A stretch of DNA of 55,646 nt, from contig WFXF01000049.1 in the NCBI GenBank assembly GCA_015490755.1, forward strand, positions 1 to 55,646, read 5' to 3'. Origin of the DNA: Gammaproteobacteria bacterium. Lineage in GTDB: Bacteria > Pseudomonadota > Gammaproteobacteria > JAADGQ01. The notes under the pieces are model-generated. The model ran no database searches, had not been told where the DNA came from, and worked only from the letters and a program-made list of their open reading frames with translations. Every line of letters begins with the position of its first letter. Position 1 is the stretch's first letter. Made by a program: the position numbers and the translations under genes. Shown here in pieces: positions 1 through 8,874 of the stretch.

Positions 1-156
1 TCAGCCATTCATAAATATTTTAGCTATTTGGAGTTCCATCAGGCGCTCCTATTTTTTTGGTATATATCTTCAAGTACATATTGCTAGCTTGCAAAATCAA
101 GCCAAGGTGTATCTTATGTATTTAAAGAAAAATATAGTATTATGCCATCGCTACTA

Positions 157-206
157 AACTCTGTGTAACCCCCTCAATGGGAAAGGATAGGCAGTTACAC
201 AGAGTT
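157..206. repeat. Inverted repeat near left edge, possible IS remnant
   Basis: Perfect 13-bp arms at 157-169 and 194-206 (aactctgtgtaac and its complement) flank a 24-base centre. Allowing one mismatch, the arms extend to 17 bp (153-169 and 194-210). It lies downstream of the last glycan-locus gene. The arms recall terminal repeats of IS256/mutator-type elements, but that is from memory. It could equally be a long-loop hairpin ending the glycan operon. The rest of 1-249 shows no gene that I recognise. Confidence 0.5.
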
Positions 207-249
207 CAGTACAGTTTTTAACCAAGAATAAAGCTTCTTCAGAGATTCC

Positions 250-1095
250 TTAACTATCTTTATTGACCTTCATTACAAACATTTTATGCCTGTATATTGA
301 GCGACCAACCCCTTTAAAGTCATGAGCAGGAATACCAAACATACCCAAAACTCTAATAAATATTCGACCTATTATTTCACCTTCTAAAATAGCTTCTTTT
401 AATGATGAAAATTTATTCAAAATACGTTTAGGAATACCTTCTTTCTCTCGAGGAATTTTCGAATTACTGGTTTCCATATTAATCCAAACCACATCATCTT
501 CAATATCTTCCGCCTTAATAATTTCAAAATACTTACTAAGTAAATTGCTATAACTTGACATAGTAAAATGATAAGGGTGATGCGGTTCTAGTATTCTTTG
601 AAACCTTTGCCATATCTTTTCACTCCATTTTTTTTCATGACAATTAACAGCTAATACAACATAACCTTTGCCATCTGACAACTGTGAAAGCTTCAAAAGA
701 AAAGCATCTATATCATCACAATGATCTATACAGTTAATTGCAAATACAGAGTTATATTTTTTCTTTATTTCAAAATCTTCAAGTTTCTGAGATACTATTT
801 CTTGCTTACCAAACAAATGAGAAGACAGCTCAACATAACTATCATTTAATGGGTCTAATATAGTATAGCTTTCATGCTCTGGAAATAGCATAAACATCCC
901 GCTGGGACCCGCTCCTATCTCAATCACTGATTCATTTTTTAATACTGTTTTATTTAAACCAGATTTTTCTATTAATCTCTCCCAATATTCCTTCTTTTTT
1001 TGAATATATAGTGGGGTTTTTAACTTATGAGCTACTGATTCCCAACAATTCAGCTCTTCTTCTTGTGCATGTATCCATTTACGACTATCACTCAT
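250..1095 (-). CDS. SAM-dependent methyltransferase (class I), glycan locus
   Basis: This 281-residue protein is probably a class I S-adenosylmethionine methyltransferase. The SAM-binding glycine motif is visible as VIEIGAGPSGMF near residues 56-67, followed by an acidic motif (YTILDPLND) and later FAINCIDHCDD, which fits motif II/post-I positions. The substrate cannot be told; in this setting it may methylate a sugar or a lipid-linked glycan. It is the last gene of the minus-strand glycan locus, about 100 bases after the Wzy-like gene. Composition is strongly AT-rich, like its two upstream neighbours. The start is an ATG. Confidence 0.75.
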   Translation of the reverse strand: MSDSRKWIHAQEEELNCWESVAHKLKTPLYIQKKKEYWERLIEKSGLNKTVLKNESVIEIGAGPSGMFMLFPEHESYTILDPLNDSYVELSSHLFGKQEIVSQKLEDFEIKKKYNSVFAINCIDHCDDIDAFLLKLSQLSDGKGYVVLAVNCHEKKWSEKIWQRFQRILEPHHPYHFTMSSYSNLLSKYFEIIKAEDIEDDVVWINMETSNSKIPREKEGIPKRILNKFSSLKEAILEGEIIGRIFIRVLGMFGIPAHDFKGVGRSIYRHKMFVMKVNKDS

Positions 1096-1199
1096 AACTA
1101 ATCACTCATCCGTTTTGATTATAAAAATACATCTACTTTATTGCTTATAATATTATTCTAAGCTCGACAAACTCCTAACGATTTATCACTCCATGCTAT

Positions 1200-2564
1200 T
1201 TATTGTTTATAACAAGATGTACCTGACCTAATAGATCCATAAACACATTTATTTATAATTACATTTTTAATATTTGTTTCACCTAAGATGAAATATCTAT
1301 TTTCATATTTTGTAAAGTATTTAAGCATTAACAATGTTACAGGAATAGTAATAATTCCAGTCTCAAACAAAAATGTTTCATCCATCCGATATAAAGAGAA
1401 TGGCAATGCAGTGATGTAATAAAAATAAATACCTAGTGTATACGGATTAGTAGCACGTTTTATTAATACCCCAAAAAATATTCCTACTAAAAAGTAAAGG
1501 GTCACTACACCTATTCCTGCCCCATAAATATAAGCAGCACCTACGCCACCTAAACCAACCCCCCATGGATATTCTTCTGGGTCATAATTCAAAATATTGA
1601 TCAAAAACCACGTATTCGTATTAAACATGCTTGGTTTTTCTCCAAAAAACCATAAAGATTCAGGGAGCATAAATAATCCTAAATTATAAATAGGCATAAA
1701 TGGCTCAATTTTAGCTCCAGAATCAATAGCCACCATGACCTGCATAGCATTGCTAAGAATTAATACATCTCCACCAATAGTAGTTATAAGCTCTAGTCCA
1801 AAAATAAGAACAACAATACTTAAAAATATACCAACTAAAAATAATGCTTTTAATGACAAAGGTGAAAGCGCTTTTTCCCTAAAAGCAAATACTGAAATAA
1901 TATATAAAATAAATAGCTTTAATAGACTATATCTACTTACATCACTAGCAATAAACATTGCAGATAGTAAAAAAACTAAAACAGTAATGAAAAATAGAAA
2001 ATGAAACAAAGCTTTTGAATATATAGATAAAGTCATTAATGCAGCAAAAAGAGACATAAATGCTATGCCTTTTGTTGTAAAGGCAATGCCTTTTCCTAAC
2101 AATCCACCATATGCTAAAAGTAATTGATCAATAACCAAAATGGCTAAGGAAAACAGCGCAATATAAAAAAATACTTTTGGTTTTTTTATATAAGACTTAA
2201 CAATATTTACTTTCCACTTTAACTCTCCCCTAGCCATTATTATACCGAGCCATATCATAACAATCGACACACAGTAAAAAAAACCCAATTTAATCAAATA
2301 AATATCAGGTAATTCTGCAATAAAAAATAGCCCTATAGGGTAGTAAAAAATTATAGGTATTAAATATATGAATGGGTTTGTAAAAGAATTGGAATATGCC
2401 GAAAAAAGTATTATTAATACAAAGAAAATGAAAAATGGAAAAATAGCAGGTATTGAGCTATATAATATAGAAAACCAACAAAATATCAGAATAAAAAAAA
2501 CTGAAAACAAAACCAACAATGGCCACACATCTTGAATATAAAAGTTTTCAGCTCGATGGTTCAT
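1200..2564 (-). CDS. Wzy-like O-antigen/exopolysaccharide polymerase
   Basis: A 454-residue, very hydrophobic protein with roughly ten or more predicted transmembrane segments and a longer loop containing a conserved-looking MLPESLWFFGEKP stretch and GVGLGGVGAAYIYG. This architecture is typical of oligosaccharide repeat-unit polymerases, which join lipid-linked repeat units in the periplasm. Sequence conservation in this class is poor, so the call rests on topology plus position among a flippase, glycosyltransferases and Wzz. It starts 2 bases after the upstream methyltransferase stop. Its base composition is among the most AT-rich of the window, as is usual for wzy genes. Confidence 0.7.
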   Translation of the reverse strand: MNHRAENFYIQDVWPLLVLFSVFFILIFCWFSILYSSIPAIFPFFIFFVLIILFSAYSNSFTNPFIYLIPIIFYYPIGLFFIAELPDIYLIKLGFFYCVSIVMIWLGIIMARGELKWKVNIVKSYIKKPKVFFYIALFSLAILVIDQLLLAYGGLLGKGIAFTTKGIAFMSLFAALMTLSIYSKALFHFLFFITVLVFLLSAMFIASDVSRYSLLKLFILYIISVFAFREKALSPLSLKALFLVGIFLSIVVLIFGLELITTIGGDVLILSNAMQVMVAIDSGAKIEPFMPIYNLGLFMLPESLWFFGEKPSMFNTNTWFLINILNYDPEEYPWGVGLGGVGAAYIYGAGIGVVTLYFLVGIFFGVLIKRATNPYTLGIYFYYITALPFSLYRMDETFLFETGIITIPVTLLMLKYFTKYENRYFILGETNIKNVIINKCVYGSIRSGTSCYKQ

Positions 2565-2566
2565 GA

Positions 2567-3436
2567 TTAAGTATTACTTATTTTTTTAGCAGATACTAAG
2601 CACCCAGCTGTATCAACTAAAGGGATCATTTTAGATAAGACTAAATTAATCTGTGAATATACTATCTCTGTTAATCTATTCTGGAATATTGATAGAAAAA
2701 GAGATACGACATACAAAGGAAAGTTGACTTGCTTTAATTTTTTCACATATCGCTTAGGGTAAAAAAGAAACCTAACTGGATCATAGGGGTATACCTTTAC
2801 ATTTTCAAAGTGTGCTTTTTCCAAATATTTTTTTAATTCTTTTACGGGATACAGACTTATATGCTCTTCTTCGCTGTCATCCATCACAAACCCTTTATCA
2901 CTAAGGTAAGTAGGTATCACAAGCATTTTTCCTGTGATGCTCTCAGAAAATGCATACATTTCTCCACCGGCTTCAAGTACTTCAAATAACTCTTCAAACA
3001 TCTTTGGTAGATCGGGCACATGGCCAAAAACATCACAAGAGACTATTACATCAAATTTAGTACCTTCAAAATACTTTTTGATATTACATTCCTGATCCAG
3101 ATGAAATCTCACATTGCTCGATAGTTTCTTTTTATTTAATTCTGCATATTCAACTGCTTTTGGGCTGACTTCATAACCAACTACAGTAACTTTATCTTTA
3201 AAATAGGTTGCTATATCAATAGCTAACCCACCATGACCTGAGCCAAACTCCAGTACACTAATTTTTTTCTTGCCAGTTTTTTTTATATATCTCTTTATTT
3301 TTTTAATAATAAAGTAACGCTTTGTGTCATGAAAAAACTTCAAATAATCAATGACATTCATATTTGGACCAAACTTAGGTGGGTGTATCCACTTATCTAT
3401 AGCAATCTCGTTTTTTTCAAGTACTAATGTATCCAT
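2567..3436 (-). CDS. SAM-dependent methyltransferase, glycan locus
   Basis: A class I methyltransferase, 289 residues from the preferred start. The SAM motif VLEFGSGHGGLAIDIA, the following VVGYEVSP acidic loop and FDVIVSCDVFGHVPD are all visible. The ATG at 3436 is preferred because GAGGA lies just upstream. A GTG at 3463 would give 298 residues but would overlap the preceding glycosyltransferase gene. The substrate is unknown; a glycan or lipid-linked intermediate is inferred from context. The C-terminal third (basic, hydrophobic patches) could contact the membrane. Confidence 0.78.
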   Translation of the reverse strand: MDTLVLEKNEIAIDKWIHPPKFGPNMNVIDYLKFFHDTKRYFIIKKIKRYIKKTGKKKISVLEFGSGHGGLAIDIATYFKDKVTVVGYEVSPKAVEYAELNKKKLSSNVRFHLDQECNIKKYFEGTKFDVIVSCDVFGHVPDLPKMFEELFEVLEAGGEMYAFSESITGKMLVIPTYLSDKGFVMDDSEEEHISLYPVKELKKYLEKAHFENVKVYPYDPVRFLFYPKRYVKKLKQVNFPLYVVSLFLSIFQNRLTEIVYSQINLVLSKMIPLVDTAGCLVSAKKISNT

Positions 3437-3449
3437 GTCATCCTCTTTC

Positions 3450-4571
3450 CTATTTTCTTTCACAGACTTTTATAAAAACTTCCTTCATCTTTCCAACCGA
3501 AACATTTGATATATGATCAACTATCGCCTGGCTATGATATTTTTTTTGAGTGAATTTTTGAAAGCTTTCGCAAAGCTCTTTTTTATTATTCGATATTACT
3601 CCAACAGAGTCATTCACTATATCAATGGCTCCAACTTCCTTTGAAACTAACACGGGCTTTCCAAAAAGCATGGCTTCATTCACCACCATTCCCCACGGTT
3701 CATCATCAGAAAGCAAGACCAAACCATCACTCGCGACATAAAGCTGACTGAGCTTATCAGGAGCAACAAAGCCACAAAAATTTATATTAGTGAAAGCACA
3801 ATTTTCAGCCTCTTTTTTTAGTGCAGGTTCTAAAGAGCCAGTACCCGCAAAAATCAAATGAACAGATTGAGATTCAGATATGCTGATTATATTTTTTAAA
3901 ACTTCAAATGGTTGCTTTCGTTCAATAAGTTGCCCCACAAAAATAAATACGAATGCATTCTCAACAATCCCTAAATTTTTTCTAATTTGCGCTCTTTCTG
4001 GCTCATATTGCTCTCTTTTTTTCAAGTAAAAAGAGTTATCAATCGCATTCCATGCAATGGCTATTTTTTCTTGTTTGCAGCCATTATTCAGTAAAAATTG
4101 CTCTGATTGACTGCAAGATGCGATACACACTTTTGCATAATTAAAAAGTGACCGCCTCATAGAAGCAATAACGCCTTCACTTACTTTTGAGTTGATTGTA
4201 ATTTCATTCCAGACCACGAGAGGAATATTAAAAACCTTACATGCAAACAGTGCCAAGAAAGATGTCCACGATGCATCACCTACAATCAAATAGTCTGGGC
4301 GGTATCGTAGTAACTCCCAAAAAATTCCCAAGCGAATATGAATGATTCTTTTAGCATGTTTCGCTTTGTTTAAATTTAATGTCAACCCAAAGAGCTTGAC
4401 AGCTTTGTAGCTCGGATCATTTTTAATTTCCCATTGCCGATCCACTTCCCTATCGACACAAACAAGAACCCTTAAACGACTTACTTCGTCAGATTCTGCC
4501 AACGCTTTAAAAAAAGGGACTCGATATGGAGCCATTTGATTGGTCAGCAATGAAAGCTTTAATGAACTCAC
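3450..4571 (-). CDS. Glycosyltransferase family 4 (GT-B fold)
   Basis: A retaining GT4-type glycosyltransferase, 373 residues from the chosen start. The C-terminal donor-binding half shows FIFVGQLIERKQPFEVL and DDEPWGMVVNEAMLFGKPVLVS, the EX7E region of the family. The N-terminal half has the acceptor-side LLTNQMAPYRVPFFKAL motif. The start is taken as GTG at 4571: an AGGAGG Shine-Dalgarno lies 4 bases upstream and the GTG overlaps the TGA of the preceding GT2 gene by 4 bases. The longer frame back to 4655 would run deep inside that gene and adds residues unlike the family. The transferred sugar is not predictable. Confidence 0.88.
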   Translation of the reverse strand: MSSLKLSLLTNQMAPYRVPFFKALAESDEVSRLRVLVCVDREVDRQWEIKNDPSYKAVKLFGLTLNLNKAKHAKRIIHIRLGIFWELLRYRPDYLIVGDASWTSFLALFACKVFNIPLVVWNEITINSKVSEGVIASMRRSLFNYAKVCIASCSQSEQFLLNNGCKQEKIAIAWNAIDNSFYLKKREQYEPERAQIRKNLGIVENAFVFIFVGQLIERKQPFEVLKNIISISESQSVHLIFAGTGSLEPALKKEAENCAFTNINFCGFVAPDKLSQLYVASDGLVLLSDDEPWGMVVNEAMLFGKPVLVSKEVGAIDIVNDSVGVISNNKKELCESFQKFTQKKYHSQAIVDHISNVSVGKMKEVFIKVCERK

Positions 4572-5338
4572 AGCGCCTCCTTTCTCACTGAAAAATATAA
4601 CCAGGCTTTTTTTATGATATTTAAAATGCTCGTATGCTGAACAATAGGCCGCCAATGTTTTTCAAGAAATATCTTGTAGCCCAATCGAGCGCGTGATGAC
4701 AGCCCGATAGATTCCTGACCATGACGGTGGTAAATCGTTAATACTTCTGGAACAACTTTACATGCATAGCCCTTATTCAATATTTTTGCCCACATATCCC
4801 AGTCTTGGCAGCTCGGTAGACTTTCATCAAACATGCCCGCATCCATCACGGCATCTTTCCTTAATAAAACAGAGGCAGATGTGATGAAGTTAGTGGTTAA
4901 TATTTCACGTCTGGCATCACCTTCAATCGTCGCCCTGCTTCCTTCAATGATTTCGCCATCCGGCCCCTTTGTATCAGCCCATGTATAAATCAACCCAACG
5001 TTGCTTTTTGCAGACTCCACAAACGCCCATTGTTTTTCTAACTTTTCAGGTAACCATTCATCATCATCATCAACCAATGCAATCCAGTCATTCTTTGCTT
5101 CTTTAATACCGATATTTCTAGCGTGAGGCGCACCTCTATTTTGCTCATATCGAATATATTTCAGGTTGTTTATTTTACTTTTATATTCATAAATAACCTG
5201 AGTATATTCTTCTGGGTTAGGGGAAGCGTCATCAACTACGATCACCTCGTCAGGTGCGGCTGTTTGCAAAATAATTGAATCCAGTAATCTAGCCAGTAAA
5301 TCAGCTCTTTTGTATGTTGGAATCACCACACTGATCAT
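4568..5338 (-). CDS. Glycosyltransferase family 2 (GT-A fold)
   Basis: A 256-residue GT2 enzyme. It begins with ISVVIPTYKRADLLARLLDSI, then DEVIVVDDASP, and carries the metal-binding acidic motif ALVDDDDEWLPEKL. The later SCQDWDMWAKIL is typical of the acceptor/catalytic region. It likely adds one sugar to a lipid-linked repeat unit at the inner face of the membrane. The ATG at 5338 overlaps the flippase TGA (ATGA) and follows a GGAGGTGGAG ribosome-binding stretch, which settles the start five residues inside the longest frame. Confidence 0.9.
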   Translation of the reverse strand: MISVVIPTYKRADLLARLLDSIILQTAAPDEVIVVDDASPNPEEYTQVIYEYKSKINNLKYIRYEQNRGAPHARNIGIKEAKNDWIALVDDDDEWLPEKLEKQWAFVESAKSNVGLIYTWADTKGPDGEIIEGSRATIEGDARREILTTNFITSASVLLRKDAVMDAGMFDESLPSCQDWDMWAKILNKGYACKVVPEVLTIYHRHGQESIGLSSRARLGYKIFLEKHWRPIVQHTSILNIIKKAWLYFSVRKEAL

Positions 5339-6600
5339 GAACTCCACCTCCACATTGTTGAAAAGCGAAACCCGGATTTATACGAAAATATTATTACCAT
5401 TACAGCAAATACTAAATAAGAGAGCATAGATGCAATCGCACAACCCAGCTCAGAATAACCTGCTGTTAAAGCAGTATATAATGCGATGGAAATAGCCAGC
5501 GAGGGCAAATAGCCAAAAATTAATACTTTTTTCATTCTGGCGTTCAACATTAAATAGCTAATAAATGGCCTAACTATATTTAACATAAGAACACCCGCAT
5601 TAATCCATAGGCCCAGAAAAATAAACTCTTCAACGTTAACACTTTCACCGCGAAACAGAATCGCCAGCCATTCACCAAAATAGATAAAAAATACAAACTG
5701 AGCAATAGAGACGATTAAGCATAAGTAAAACATTTTGTTAAATGCCACCTCTTGCTCTCGCTGATTGGAGATATTTACCAGCATAATTGAGGTCATTAAC
5801 TGGAGAAACATGGGCACCATAAAAAAAAGTGCAGAAACCTTAAGTGTGACGGTATAAAGTGAAATGACTGAGGTGCTCAGTGTGAACCATGCGAGCACCC
5901 ACGGATCAATATTATAGATAATGTAAGTAACAACCCCATTAAAGTGTTGCCAAAGTGAAAAATCCTTCAGTACATCTTTTAATAAATACAGTTTATTCCA
6001 TTGGATATTAAAAAATGAACCATACTCATGGTTTAATTTATTGATCCAGAAAAGTGCACCGAGCACTGACCAAAATAGATATATGGGTAAATAATAAAGA
6101 AGCCCCGGCGTTACAAAAAGCCATAAAACACCACATAAAAGAATAAATTTAAAAATAACCTCAAACTTAAATATATCTTTTTGTTTGAGATCAATTCTGT
6201 AATCCAGACGAGCGATCTCTGCGCATATAATTAACTGATTAATTAACGCTAATACACAGACGACAAAATAAGGATTATCAAGCCCCCAAATCCAACCCGT
6301 CACACACGTTATTAATATTACAAATATTATTTTTAATTGAGAAAACAGGATAAAGACATTGTGATAGTCTTTTATCACGTTCTCTTTTTGCCATTTTAAT
6401 TTATCCCTAATCAGCGCTGTTTCCGGGGTAAGCAGCACGAGATGGAATAGAAAAAGCATCGATGTAGCGATGCCATATGTTGCCAAATCAACTTCAGGGA
6501 GGGTACGCAAAATCACCCAAAGCGTCGCCAGATCGAAAACACGCGCTACAATTTGTTCCAGAGCACCAAAACCAAATGATTTTTTAAATCGTCCCATCAT
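5335..6600 (-). CDS. Wzx-type polysaccharide flippase (MATE/MOP superfamily)
   Basis: A 421-residue integral membrane protein with about twelve hydrophobic segments. It opens with an amphipathic segment (SFGFGALEQIVARVFDLATLWVIL) typical of polysaccharide-transport family members. It would move undecaprenyl-linked repeat units across the inner membrane before polymerisation by the Wzy-like protein. The start ATG overlaps the upstream stop in an ATGA arrangement, so translation is coupled. Lipid II flippase MurJ is a relative, but size and context favour a glycan-locus flippase. Confidence 0.85.
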   Translation of the reverse strand: MMGRFKKSFGFGALEQIVARVFDLATLWVILRTLPEVDLATYGIATSMLFLFHLVLLTPETALIRDKLKWQKENVIKDYHNVFILFSQLKIIFVILITCVTGWIWGLDNPYFVVCVLALINQLIICAEIARLDYRIDLKQKDIFKFEVIFKFILLCGVLWLFVTPGLLYYLPIYLFWSVLGALFWINKLNHEYGSFFNIQWNKLYLLKDVLKDFSLWQHFNGVVTYIIYNIDPWVLAWFTLSTSVISLYTVTLKVSALFFMVPMFLQLMTSIMLVNISNQREQEVAFNKMFYLCLIVSIAQFVFFIYFGEWLAILFRGESVNVEEFIFLGLWINAGVLMLNIVRPFISYLMLNARMKKVLIFGYLPSLAISIALYTALTAGYSELGCAIASMLSYLVFAVMVIIFSYKSGFRFSTMWRWSS

Positions 6601-7280
6601 TCGGGGTGAACCAATAGATGATAAGCGTAACGATAACTTAAGCGATCACCATTAATAAAAGATACATTCTCAAGCTTGACAGTGTGTAACGATGCTGTAC
6701 CAGCAGCAGAACATTGCAACGCGGAATTCGTGAACTTAATATCACTTTCCAATCGTACTGTTGCTTCGCATAGGTGAGCATTTTCATCTTCAAACAAAGG
6801 GATATTCACAGGGTAAAAAACCTCAAATGAAACTGGTTTTTTAAAAATGATCGTATCCTCAATTTGTACTGAAGCATCTTCAATAAGAAACTTTCTTTCA
6901 AAGTGAATCAATGGGCACTCGCCCGAAAACCCTTGTGATAATGGTTTATAGTTTAATTGTTCAAGAAAGTAGAAATTTTTATCTGCTCTACATCGGCTTA
7001 CAAAAATATTTCGCCAGTAAATATTTATATTTTTTCGAAAGGTATTGAATATTCGCTGCTTTAAAGCCCATTCATCTTTTAAAACACCCCAGGGAAGCCC
7101 TACAGTATGTGGTTCACAACCGGCTTGCCCTTCTTCCCCACCAAATCGTGGAGTGAGTTCATTCCCTTTACAATGTATATAAGGTAGTGGTTGTTCATCT
7201 GCTATATGTCCGTACCCTGACATAGGCACTGCCCAAATAACGCTCGCACCTCCATCCAGTTTATGTTGAAAAATCTTCAT
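6597..7280 (-). CDS. Unknown protein, third of a coupled three-gene set
   Basis: A 227-residue protein that I do not recognise. It has no signal peptide or membrane segment. The C-terminal 100 residues alternate short hydrophobic and charged stretches (SVQIEDTIIFKKPVSFEVFY) as in a beta-sandwich. The N-terminal half contains HIADEQPLPYIHCKGNELTP and two cysteines. It overlaps its upstream neighbour by 4 bases (ATGA) and overlaps the flippase start. One inference is that it supplies the beta domain to the alpha-helical toroid protein encoded just upstream, since several polysaccharide lyases carry both on one chain. Confidence 0.6.
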   Translation of the reverse strand: MKIFQHKLDGGASVIWAVPMSGYGHIADEQPLPYIHCKGNELTPRFGGEEGQAGCEPHTVGLPWGVLKDEWALKQRIFNTFRKNINIYWRNIFVSRCRADKNFYFLEQLNYKPLSQGFSGECPLIHFERKFLIEDASVQIEDTIIFKKPVSFEVFYPVNIPLFEDENAHLCEATVRLESDIKFTNSALQCSAAGTASLHTVKLENVSFINGDRLSYRYAYHLLVHPE

Positions 7281-8179
7281 AGCCTTCCCGTTTTAAGAAG
7301 ACAGTATGCTAAAAAAGGCTGGTAGTCATATAACGTATTGTATCCATACCACCCTGGTGGCTTATCTCTCTTGAAAGAGACCTCTGCCTGCTCTGGCTGA
7401 CGCTTACGTAGAACTAATGGAAAGCTGCCATCGTCCCTCTGAAACCCTAGTACCCGCTTTTGAAGTGCATCAAGAATAGAAGAATTAATCGCTTGGTAAT
7501 TTTTATTATATTTCTCTAAAGAGTAGATCAAGGCGCCATAGCCAAAAATCTGCTCCTGGCCACGCCCTATATATAAAGCTGTACCATCATCAAGAATGGT
7601 AGACAGACTATATTTTATGCCATTGCAGAACCATTTTTGAATAAATTCATGCTCTGGATAACGATCCATTAACTCAGCTAAAATAAACAGACAAAAGGCA
7701 TGATATTGCAGTGATCGGGTTCGCTTTTCATCAAGCACGAGTCCCTCTTTTGTCGTATAAAAAAATTTTGCCATTCTTAATAGAAAAATCTCGGCAATAT
7801 TCAATTGACGAAAATAACTTTTATTGAGCTGCCTGAGTAGATACCAGTTCAACATGCGTGTGCCCTTTTTATTATATTTATTAAAGGGTAAATCTACTTT
7901 TGTATTGTTAATTAATGAACGGCAGTTTTGAACGGCATAAACAATAAATTCCCATGGAAAATTTACGGTTGAACTATTTTGATTAGATAAAAATTTGGCG
8001 GCACGTTGAGCCAGATTATTTTCAAGATAATCTGAATTATATTGAAGTGCTGCCATCAGCGTGAATGCATAACCCCAGCTTGGCTCATCGGGAAAACCAG
8101 ATTCAGCATTTAACTGAGCATCAAGATGTACTAAAAGCTTTTTTCCAGATTCAGTGTAAGATTCAATTCTGTTTTTCAT
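7277..8179 (-). CDS. Alpha/alpha-toroid-like protein, second of a coupled three-gene set
   Basis: A 300-residue, mostly helical protein without a signal peptide. Repeated helix pairs and the motifs YHAFCLFILAELMDRY, ALYIGRGQEQIFGYGALIYSLE and GWYGYNTLYDYQPFLAYCLL resemble the (alpha/alpha) toroid of heparinase-type lyases and related carbohydrate enzymes. The fold family is inferred from pattern, and no catalytic residue can be assigned. It overlaps the upstream gene by 17 bases and the downstream one by 4, so all three are probably translated together. Being apparently cytoplasmic, it might act on a lipid-linked precursor rather than on exported polymer. Confidence 0.6.
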   Translation of the reverse strand: MKNRIESYTESGKKLLVHLDAQLNAESGFPDEPSWGYAFTLMAALQYNSDYLENNLAQRAAKFLSNQNSSTVNFPWEFIVYAVQNCRSLINNTKVDLPFNKYNKKGTRMLNWYLLRQLNKSYFRQLNIAEIFLLRMAKFFYTTKEGLVLDEKRTRSLQYHAFCLFILAELMDRYPEHEFIQKWFCNGIKYSLSTILDDGTALYIGRGQEQIFGYGALIYSLEKYNKNYQAINSSILDALQKRVLGFQRDDGSFPLVLRKRQPEQAEVSFKRDKPPGWYGYNTLYDYQPFLAYCLLKTGRL

Positions 8180-8867
8180 TTGTCACTTGAATCTTTGTTC
8201 TTATAAAGAACTTTGTATTTTCAGGAATACAGACCTCACCCACCGATTGAATTGGGAAGAAAGGGTAATCACTCTCCCTTATTCGATATAGTTTTCTTTT
8301 TAACCACGCTGGCCATAGCGCTTGAAATTTGAATGGTTTATTAAACTTGGGGTGACACCCTCTTACGATTAACTCAGCAGATTCTATTTTCGCAATAAAC
8401 CTGTGATGAATAATCCATTTATAACCTTTTTCATCGCATGATTCATCCCGAACATAAAAGACATTATCAAACCCAGCAGGATAATCAGAAAGGTTATCTT
8501 CAAAAGTGATCCAATCATCGTCTCCAATGGGGATCCGTGGTTTGCTATGGGAGTATTGTTGGTAGATATTAGAATTACTATGCCATATCTTTTGGTCAGC
8601 AATATAAGCAGGTCGGTTACTTCGCGAGTACACTACAAATCTAGAGACTGCATCGAAGAGAAAACTTTCATCTAATGCCAAAAAAGATAAATCCCTTATT
8701 GCTTGTCCGGTTTCAAATTTTACCGTATCTATGATATCCAGTTTTGCAGCCGGTATCATGGCATTCATAAGTAGAGGGTTATTTTCTAGTGCTGAAAAAA
8801 AGTTATGTGAATTCCCAAACTCGACCCCCAAAGCCAGGTTTCCAGTATTTAATAAATTATTAATCAT
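8163..8867 (-). CDS. Unknown protein, first of a coupled three-gene set
   Basis: A 234-residue protein of no family I recognise, lacking a signal peptide. Notable parts are AMIPAAKLDIIDTVKFETGQ, a D/E-rich stretch (IGDDDWITFEDNLSDYPAGF) and several aromatic-rich beta-like strands towards the end. The ATG at 8867 lies 8 bases after the Wzz stop. An in-frame TTG at 8903 would lengthen it by 12 residues into the Wzz gene and is less likely. No strong Shine-Dalgarno is visible for the ATG, so coupling to Wzz translation is plausible. Confidence 0.6.
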   Translation of the reverse strand: MINNLLNTGNLALGVEFGNSHNFFSALENNPLLMNAMIPAAKLDIIDTVKFETGQAIRDLSFLALDESFLFDAVSRFVVYSRSNRPAYIADQKIWHSNSNIYQQYSHSKPRIPIGDDDWITFEDNLSDYPAGFDNVFYVRDESCDEKGYKWIIHHRFIAKIESAELIVRGCHPKFNKPFKFQALWPAWLKRKLYRIRESDYPFFPIQSVGEVCIPENTKFFIRTKIQVTNEKQN

Positions 8868-8874
8868 TAAAATA

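Noticed and set aside
1-249. Search for a gene fragment at the left edge
   Set aside because: A frame from base 1 stays open for only 28 codons with no recognisable motif; nothing can be supported.
4572-4655. Longer N-terminus of the GT4 glycosyltransferase
   Set aside because: The extra residues overlap the GT2 gene in another frame, do not resemble the family, and a strong AGGAGG site marks the GTG at 4571.
6597-8867. Idea that the three unknown genes are a single gene broken by frameshifts
   Set aside because: The junctions are ordinary start/stop overlaps (ATGA and 17 bases) with intact starts, as at other junctions of the locus; no frameshift is needed to explain them.
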